42,564 nucleotides of DNA, taken from contig URLG01000018.1 of NCBI GenBank assembly GCA_900548535.1, positions 1-42,564 on the forward strand, given 5' to 3'. Position numbers and translations under genes: made by a program. Each line of letters starts with the position of its first letter. Within the stretch, counting starts at the first letter, position 1. Of this stretch, positions 37,260 through 42,564 are shown piece by piece. Under the pieces are notes generated by a model. That model saw only the letters and a list, made by a program, of their open reading frames with translations, had not been told where the DNA came from and searched no databases. The stretch comes from Candidatus Segatella intestinihominis (GTDB lineage: Bacteria; Bacteroidota; Bacteroidia; Bacteroidales; Bacteroidaceae).

Positions 37260-39038
37260 TTACTTGATGTTCATAATGAATGGGAGAGCTGCCTGCACAG
37301 GCTCTCGCTCCTTGACATTGCGAAGCCACATGAATGGCTCGTAATACTCACCGAGGGTGAGGCGGAGTTGTTCATCCAGGTAGGTACCGTGGTCGCCCGT
37401 AGTCTTGGCGAGCAACTGGTCCATCCAGTCGTCTGGTGCAGGATATTCCTCTGAGTGATAGGTGTCTATCTTAGCCAGATGGGCAGCCTTGGCGATAGCA
37501 TCGTCCAAGCCTCCAAATCCATCGATGAGTTTGATGCCTTTGGCGTCGGTGGCTAACCATACATGGCCCTGAGCTACTTTCTCCACGTCATCTACGGTCA
37601 TCTTTCTGCCGTCAGCCACACGCTTGCGGAATAGTTCGTAACCTCTGTTCACGTAGGCTTGCAGGCTGTTCAGTTCCTCTGCATTCCATGGACGCATCAT
37701 ACCGGCACTGCCGTATGCGCTATTCTTGTTGGTTTTCACCTCATCATATTTGATGCCGAGCTTCTGGGTGAGCAGTCCGCTCAGGTCTGGCAGGGCACCG
37801 AAGATACCGATGCTGCCCGTCAATGTCATCGGTTGTGCCATCACATAGCGGGCTCCCATGCTCATATAGTAAGCTCCCGATGCAGCCATGCCTCCCATGG
37901 AGATGACCACAGGTTTCTTCTTGTCGAGCATCTTGACGGCTCTCCATATCTGCTCTGATGCGTATGCGTCGCCACCGCCCGAGTTGATGCGGATTACTAC
38001 GGCCTTGATGCTATTGTCGTTGCCCAGCTCTTCCAGGTCCTTCACTACCTTGTCGCTCACAATTTCTTGTCCTTGACCTATTAGGCTAGAGGAAGCCATG
38101 CGGGTGATGCCGCCCTGACAGTAGTATACGGCGATGGCATCTCCCTGCTCGTCATCCATCACGGCATCGTTTACCTCGCTGATGCTGGCTTGGTTGATGC
38201 TCTTGTCTTCTGATAGTCCCAGTTGGTCCTTTACCACCTGCCTGATTTCGTCATAGTAGCAGTAGCCATCCACCAGCTTCTCGGCTTTGAGCTTCTTGCT
38301 GTCGTCAAATGCCATCAGTCCGTCGGCATAGTTGTTGAGCGCTTGCTTGCTGATGCCTCTGCTGGCAGATACGTCGTCTAGCATTTGGCTCCAGAGTCCG
38401 TTGATGTAGCGGGTCACTTGCTCTCGGTTGGCCTCGCTCATCTTGTCTTCGGTATATTGCTCCGTATAACTCTTGTATTTGCCCACCTTGACCACGGTAA
38501 ACTTCACGCCAAACTTGGCATAGAGGTCTTTCATGAATTGTGGTTGGGCTGCCAGTCCATGCCAGTCTATGTTGCCTTCAGGGTTGATATATACCTTGTT
38601 GGCTACAGAAGAGAGGTAGTATCCTCCCTGTGAGTATACATCTCCGTATGCGATAATCCACTTGCCGCTCTTCTTGAAGTCGGCGAGTGCTTTGCGTATT
38701 TCTTGCAGTGTGGCGTAGTCTGTCTCCAGAACGCCTGTTTCCAGATAGATGCCTTTTACCTTGTCGGAGGTCTTGGCTTTCTTGATGGCAGATAGGATTT
38801 CGTTCATACCTATCTGGTTGATTTGCCCATCGGTCAAGTCGCCCCAAAAGTTGTCTTCAGCTTGGTCTGTGATTTCTCCTTGCATCTTCAGCACCAATAC
38901 TGAGTTGTTTCTCAGCGATGGTTTGCTGCTGCTCATCACCATGCCAAGAAGCGAAATGAATCCGAGTATCGAAATGATGACTCCGAATCCAAAGATACCA
39001 ACGATTGTGGCTGCCACACTCTTGAAAAACTGCTTCAT
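37260..39038 (-). CDS. sppA: Signal peptide peptidase SppA, 67K type
   Basis: A 592-residue membrane protease with one N-terminal helix (about residues 10-35) and two S49 repeats. The catalytic dyad is K189 in VGKYKSYTEQY (first repeat) and S387 in GGMAASGAYYM (second repeat); INSGGGDAYASE and LTGSIGIFG are further family marks. It degrades cleaved signal peptides in the membrane. First gene of the operon with lpxK, PNP and thiL; the lpxK start is 43 nt after its stop. Promoter at 39076-39083. Confidence 0.95.
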   Translation of the reverse strand: MKQFFKSVAATIVGIFGFGVIISILGFISLLGMVMSSSKPSLRNNSVLVLKMQGEITDQAEDNFWGDLTDGQINQIGMNEILSAIKKAKTSDKVKGIYLETGVLETDYATLQEIRKALADFKKSGKWIIAYGDVYSQGGYYLSSVANKVYINPEGNIDWHGLAAQPQFMKDLYAKFGVKFTVVKVGKYKSYTEQYTEDKMSEANREQVTRYINGLWSQMLDDVSASRGISKQALNNYADGLMAFDDSKKLKAEKLVDGYCYYDEIRQVVKDQLGLSEDKSINQASISEVNDAVMDDEQGDAIAVYYCQGGITRMASSSLIGQGQEIVSDKVVKDLEELGNDNSIKAVVIRINSGGGDAYASEQIWRAVKMLDKKKPVVISMGGMAASGAYYMSMGARYVMAQPMTLTGSIGIFGALPDLSGLLTQKLGIKYDEVKTNKNSAYGSAGMMRPWNAEELNSLQAYVNRGYELFRKRVADGRKMTVDDVEKVAQGHVWLATDAKGIKLIDGFGGLDDAIAKAAHLAKIDTYHSEEYPAPDDWMDQLLAKTTGDHGTYLDEQLRLTLGEYYEPFMWLRNVKEREPVQAALPFIMNIK

Positions 39039-39075
39039 ACTACTTCAATTTTATGTCTGATTTTAATATTTTGTG

Positions 39076-39083
39076 CAAATATA
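39076..39083 (-). promoter_or_regulatory. -7 box of the sppA operon
   Basis: The complement of CAAATATA reads TATATTTG, 38 nt before the sppA start. Confidence 0.55.
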
Positions 39084-39148
39084 GTAAAAAAGAAACAAAT
39101 AGCAAAGAGATTTCAACAAAATAACAAAAAAATGAGCAAAATATAACG

Positions 39149-39177
39149 TTGGATTAACAAAAAAATGATTATCTTTG
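39149..39177 (+). promoter_or_regulatory. Promoter of uxuA
   Basis: TTGG 39149-39152 and TATCTTTG 39170-39177, 34 nt before the ATG; back-to-back with the sppA promoter. Confidence 0.7.
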
Positions 39178-39211
39178 CACCATTAATAGAAACTAATAAC
39201 AAATTTAAAAA

Positions 39212-40432
39212 ATGGAAAGAACTTGGAGATGGTTTGGTAAGAATGATAAGATTACCTTGGCCATGTTGAAAGAAATCGGTGTGGAGGGCATCGTTACTGC
39301 CCTGCACGACGTACCTAATGGTGAAATTTGGACTCGCGAGAAGATTCGTGATCTCCGTGAATATATAGAGAGCTACGGCATGCGCTGGAGTGTAGTGGAG
39401 TCGTTGCCGGTAGTGGAGAGCATCAAGTATGCGGGCCCTGACCGTGATGAGCAGATAGAGCGATACAAGGAGAGCCTTCGCAATCTCTCGGCTGAGGGCA
39501 TCCACACCATCTGTTATAACTTCATGCCAGTATTGGACTGGGCGCGCACTGACCTCAACCACCCAAATCCTAACGGCTCTACCAATCTCTACTTCTCCTT
39601 CCCTCAGTTCGCTTACTTCGATATCCATATCTTGAAGCGTGAGGGTGCTGAGGCTGATTGGGATGCCAAGGGCAAGGAGATGGGCAGAGACATCTTGAAA
39701 GAGGTGGCTGAACTGAAGGAGCATATGACTCCTGAGGATGACCACAACTTGGTGGACACCATCATCGTGAAGACGCAGGGATTCGTGAATGGTAACATCA
39801 AGGAGGGGGACGAGCGCCCAGTGGAACTCTTCCGCCAGTTGCTCTCATTGTATAAGGGCATCACCAAGGAGCAGCTACGTGAGAACATGCGCTACTTCCT
39901 CGATGCCATCATGCCTACTTGCGAGGAGTGTGACATGTATATGTGTGTTCACCCAGACGATCCTCCATTCCCAATCCTCGGTTTGCCACGTATCGTGACT
40001 TGCGATGAGGATATTAACTGGTTCCTCCATGCGGTGGACAACAAGCACAATGGCTTGACCTTCTGTGCGGGCAGTCTCTCGGCTGGTGCTCACAATAATG
40101 TGGTGGAACTCGCCAAGAAGTATGCCGACCGTACCTGGTTCGTACACTTGCGCTCTTGCCATATCTTCCCTAATGGCGACTTCACCGAGGCTAGCCACTT
40201 GGGTGGACGTGCCGACCTCATCGAGTTGGCTCGCAACTTCGAGAAGGTAAATCCTACTTTGCCTATGCGAGTGGACCATGGTATGTGCATGCTCGGCGAT
40301 GAGAAGCGTGGCTATAATGCAGGTTACAGTTTCTTGGGCAGAGCCTTTGCCATGGGACAGGTGCAGGGCATCCTTGCCACCGTGGATCGTGAGCTCGGCA
40401 TCGAGTATCATCAACCAGGATTTTTCGACTAA
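39212..40432 (+). CDS. uxuA: Mannonate dehydratase
   Basis: A 406-residue enzyme converting D-mannonate to 2-keto-3-deoxygluconate in glucuronate breakdown. The UxuA pattern is clear: MERTWRWFG start, GVEGIVTALHDVPNGEIW, WSVVESLPV, GIHTICYNFMPVLDWARTDL, MCVHPDDPPFPILGLPRIV, NGLTFCAGSLS, and VHLRSCHIFPNGDFTEASHL with metal-binding Cys/His residues, then RVDHG near the end. Full length. It is not beside uxuB, kdgK or kdgA here. The next gene, an esterase, starts 85 nt on, past a stem-loop at 40447-40482. Confidence 0.97.
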   Translation: MERTWRWFGKNDKITLAMLKEIGVEGIVTALHDVPNGEIWTREKIRDLREYIESYGMRWSVVESLPVVESIKYAGPDRDEQIERYKESLRNLSAEGIHTICYNFMPVLDWARTDLNHPNPNGSTNLYFSFPQFAYFDIHILKREGAEADWDAKGKEMGRDILKEVAELKEHMTPEDDHNLVDTIIVKTQGFVNGNIKEGDERPVELFRQLLSLYKGITKEQLRENMRYFLDAIMPTCEECDMYMCVHPDDPPFPILGLPRIVTCDEDINWFLHAVDNKHNGLTFCAGSLSAGAHNNVVELAKKYADRTWFVHLRSCHIFPNGDFTEASHLGGRADLIELARNFEKVNPTLPMRVDHGMCMLGDEKRGYNAGYSFLGRAFAMGQVQGILATVDRELGIEYHQPGFFD

Positions 40433-40446
40433 GCCAACTACTATGC

Positions 40447-40482
40447 GTATCGAAGTGCCAACTTGGTTTGGCTCTTCGATAC
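40447..40482 (+). terminator. Intercistronic stem-loop after uxuA
   Basis: TATCGAAG pairs with CTTCGATA, continued by GCCAA/TTGGC. No T tract follows, so it may protect or partly attenuate the transcript before the esterase gene instead of ending it. Confidence 0.5.
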
Positions 40483-40517
40483 ATCCATTTATGATATAAA
40501 CCAAATTAGAATAAACA

Positions 40518-41918
40518 ATGAATAAGAAAATATTAAGTCTGGCCTTGATGATGGGTGCTTTTGTTAGCATGTCAGCCCAGTCTACGGCTAGAAAGTTTGT
40601 ACTTCAGAATAGTGCTGATGGCAATAGTCAGCTTACTTGTTATCTGCCTCAGAATCCTACGGGGCGTGCTGTGGTGGATTGTCCGGGTGGCGGTTACGCT
40701 CATCTCGCCATGGATCATGAGGGACATCAGTGGGCTGAGTATTTCAATAAGCAGGGCATCGCCTTCTTCGTCTTGAAGTATCGTATGCCTCAAGGCGACC
40801 ATAACATTCCGCTCAGCGATGCTTATCAGGCTATGCGTACGGTGAGAGACAGTGCCGCTGTTTGGCATATCAACAAGGAGGATGTGGGCATCATGGGCTT
40901 CTCGGCTGGAGGCCATCTGGCTTCTTCGGTCAGCACCCATGCTGAGTATGATGCTCGCCCTAACTTCTCCATTCTCTTCTATCCAGTCATCTCTATGAAT
41001 CCAGACTTGGGGCACGCTGGCTCTAGTTATAATTTCTTGGGAAATGAAGGCGTGAAAGATCAGAAGTTGGTAGATGAGTGGTCTAATGATAAGGCTGTTC
41101 GCCGCCATCTTACTCCTCGTGCCATCATCCTGATGTCGAGTGACGATGAGGTGGTTCCGCCGGTTACCAATGGCGTGGCTTATTATTCTGCCATGCGGAA
41201 TGAGGGTAATGAATGTACGATGCATGTTTATCCTACCTGCGGTCATGGCTGGGGCTTCTGTGATGTCCCTTATCATGAGCAGATGTTGAACGACCTTACT
41301 TCCTGGCTGAATCATTTCCAGGGTCCAAAGGAAGATGCTGTCCGTGTAGCTTGTATCGGTAATTCCATCACCGATGGATATGGGATTGGAATGGCACCTG
41401 TCAATGGATATCCTGCCGTTTTGCAGAAGAAGTTGGGTGATGGTTATCAGGTGAAGAACTTTGGCGTTTCTGCCCGTACCATGATGAACAAGGGTGACTT
41501 GCCTTACATGAACGAACTGGCGTGGAGAGATGCGCAGGCTTTCAATCCTAACATTGTGATTATCAAGTTGGGAACCAACGATAGCAAGACTCATAATTGG
41601 GTGCACGGAGCAGATGAATATCGCCAGAGCATGCAGGCGATGATAGATACCTTGAAGGCATTGCCTAGTAAGCCGAAAATCTATCTCTGTTCACCGATAC
41701 CTGCCTTTAAGGATAGTTGGACTATCAACGATAGCGTGATTGTGAATGGCGAAATGCCAATCATCAAGAAACTCGCCAAGAAGAATAAGTGTCAGTTCAT
41801 CGATCTCCATACTTCATACACCTATGGTGATATGATGCTGAATGATGGTATTCATCCGAATGCCAAGGGAGCGGAGAAAATGGCAGGCATCATATTTGAT
41901 GCGATTCGCAAGAAATAA
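40518..41918 (+). CDS. Two-domain carbohydrate esterase (alpha/beta-hydrolase plus SGNH)
   Basis: A 466-residue exported protein with a signal peptide (about residues 1-20, ending SAQS). Residues 25-268 are an alpha/beta-hydrolase like BD-FAE/acetyl-xylan esterases: oxyanion PGGGY, nucleophile S129 in GFSAGG, D210 in SSDDEVVPP, H243 in CGHGWG. Residues 275-466 are an SGNH hydrolase: S283 in GNSITDG, N354 in GTND, D443 and H446 in DGIHPN. Both active sites look intact. It would remove acetyl or other acyl groups from xylan or pectin side chains in the periplasm. Two different esterase folds in one chain suggest two bonds or two substrates. Confidence 0.85.
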   Translation: MNKKILSLALMMGAFVSMSAQSTARKFVLQNSADGNSQLTCYLPQNPTGRAVVDCPGGGYAHLAMDHEGHQWAEYFNKQGIAFFVLKYRMPQGDHNIPLSDAYQAMRTVRDSAAVWHINKEDVGIMGFSAGGHLASSVSTHAEYDARPNFSILFYPVISMNPDLGHAGSSYNFLGNEGVKDQKLVDEWSNDKAVRRHLTPRAIILMSSDDEVVPPVTNGVAYYSAMRNEGNECTMHVYPTCGHGWGFCDVPYHEQMLNDLTSWLNHFQGPKEDAVRVACIGNSITDGYGIGMAPVNGYPAVLQKKLGDGYQVKNFGVSARTMMNKGDLPYMNELAWRDAQAFNPNIVIIKLGTNDSKTHNWVHGADEYRQSMQAMIDTLKALPSKPKIYLCSPIPAFKDSWTINDSVIVNGEMPIIKKLAKKNKCQFIDLHTSYTYGDMMLNDGIHPNAKGAEKMAGIIFDAIRKK

Positions 41919-41933
41919 CGCTTTTTACCTTCA

Positions 41934-42129
41934 CTCTTCACCTTTCCCTTGGAATCCCCAGTGTTTATCGGCATTCCGAGAGGTGAAGAGTGGGGCTGGC
42001 TCTTCACCCACTCTTCACCTTTTTGCCAAGAGGGGTGAAGAGAAGGTGAAGAGAGGGTGAAGAGATAAAATGTCTCTTCACCTTGTTATCTTGTTGATAT
42101 ATAAATCGTTATGCACAAAAGGTGAAGAG
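41934..42129. repeat. Nine copies of nonamer GGTGAAGAG in both orientations
   Basis: Plus-orientation copies start at 41982, 42034, 42045, 42056 and 42121; inverted copies (CTCTTCACC) start at 41934, 42000, 42011 and 42074. Neighbours form perfect hairpins, for example 41982-42008 and 42056-42082 (10 bp). No gene lies in 41919-42503. The hairpins may end the esterase transcript. Confidence 0.8.
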
Positions 42130-42172
42130 TGAAGGGAAAAACGCAATTCCGTGGTTGATTTTTTATATTTCA

Positions 42173-42420
42173 GACTGTCAATGTCTATTTGGGTCTGACA
42201 GTTCACTAGCGTCTATGCCGCCAGTGGGCTGTTCCTATGAGATAGCGCATTGTCATTCCGTTTGCCCAGGGGCTATTCGTACTGAATAGCTGTTGGTCTA
42301 GGCGTAGCCCGCCTTTCGTTTGCCCTTTGCAGTCTTTTGTTAAAGCCTCTTTCGACTGACAGTTTTGTCAGTCTTCTATGTCGTTTTTGTCAGTCTTTCG
42401 GGATTGGCATACTTTTAGCA
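42173..42420 (+). promoter_or_regulatory. Upstream region of groES with inverted repeats and a sigma-54-like site
   Basis: ACTGTCA 42174-42180 pairs with TGACAGT 42196-42202. A palindrome GACTGACA/TGTCAGTC spans 42354-42373, and TGTCAGTC repeats at 42388-42395, 22 bp on. At 42405-42420 TGGCATACTTTTAGCA has GG, ten bases, GC, the -24/-12 spacing of sigma-54 promoters. No TAnnTTTG promoter is clear before groES. Whether this organism has sigma-54 cannot be seen here. Confidence 0.35.
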
Positions 42421-42503
42421 AAGCCCGAGGGTGATGGCTCTTGGCTCGTACAAGATAGCCTCACATTATTATATAAGTAATAACAATTTAAAAATATAGA
42501 ATC

Positions 42504-42564
42504 ATGACAATTAAACCATTAGCAGACAGAGTGCTGGTACTTCCTGCACCAGCTGAAGAAAAAG
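42504..42564 (+). CDS. groES: Co-chaperonin GroES (start only)
   Basis: The first 20 codons run to the window edge: MTIKPLADRVLVLPAPAEEK, the characteristic start of GroES (KPLxDRVLV.P...EEK). GroES caps the GroEL folding chamber. groEL is expected to follow outside the window. The 5' untranslated region would be about 80 nt if the sigma-54-like site at 42405-42420 is used. Confidence 0.93.
   Translation, partial: MTIKPLADRVLVLPAPAEEK

Noticed and set aside
39113..39745. Minus-strand frame of 210 codons across the uxuA start
   Set aside because: It covers the divergent promoter region and the uxuA coding sequence; uxuA is unambiguous.
40447..40482. Full intrinsic terminator between uxuA and the esterase gene
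   Set aside because: The stem is good but no T tract follows, so it is listed as an intercistronic stem-loop with modest confidence.

Overview
The window looks like a chromosomal segment of a Bacteroidota gut anaerobe of the Prevotella/Segatella type. Most genes are preceded by the Bacteroidota promoter form (a TTG/TTTG -33 box and a TAnnTTTG -7 box). The gene set also fits: LpxK, ThyX, paired DUF4230 genes, DUF4738, DUF4199, DUF6048/DUF6452-like genes, an SppA-LpxK-PNP-ThiL operon, and GH31/GH28/uxuA carbohydrate genes. The genus is an inference; there is no rRNA in the window.

Bases 1-6250 are an AT-rich accessory region assembled from pieces. It holds a truncated helicase, a PIN-type and a RelE-type toxin-antitoxin pair, an IS66-like remnant, a truncated rmlB tail, three copies of a C-terminal gene fragment, a duplicated promoter with a small membrane-protein gene, and a three-gene cassette around a SecB-like protein. 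Three copies of a GC-rich element (about 196-390, 1851-2113, 4218-4460) are scattered through it. They keep the same stem-loops while the bases of the stems change together, which points to a conserved folded structure. With the SecB-linked cassette this is the most novel material here.

Bases 6250-9340 carry an alpha-xylosidase (GH31) and an acetyltransferase. From 9645 to 25870 most genes are housekeeping or envelope genes, many on the minus strand: an AgcS symporter, two DUF4230 proteins, a DUF4738 lipoprotein, ribH, a TPR protein, recF-DUF721 (plus strand), the dCMP deaminase-ctpA-formyl-THF cyclo-ligase operon, and a long operon DUF4199-GT2-DUF6452-DUF6048-apbE-crp-dcp.

Bases 25990-34190 hold an SRP RNA-tRNA-Thr transcription unit, mutS2 with thiE and thiD upstream on the same strand, tRNA-Ser, thyX, trmO, a GH28 pectinase and tRNA-Phe. 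Bases 34190-39040 are the sppA-lpxK-PNP-thiL operon. Plus-strand uxuA and a two-domain esterase follow. With GH28 and GH31 they point to growth on pectin and xyloglucan type plant polysaccharide. The window ends in the first 20 codons of groES, preceded by a 585-base intergenic region with nine copies of a nonamer in both orientations and a sigma-54-like site.

Thiamine (thiE, thiD, thiL), folate/thymidylate (thyX, dCMP deaminase, formyl-THF cyclo-ligase) and riboflavin/flavin (ribH, apbE) functions recur. No CRISPR array, rRNA, intact transposase or prophage was seen.
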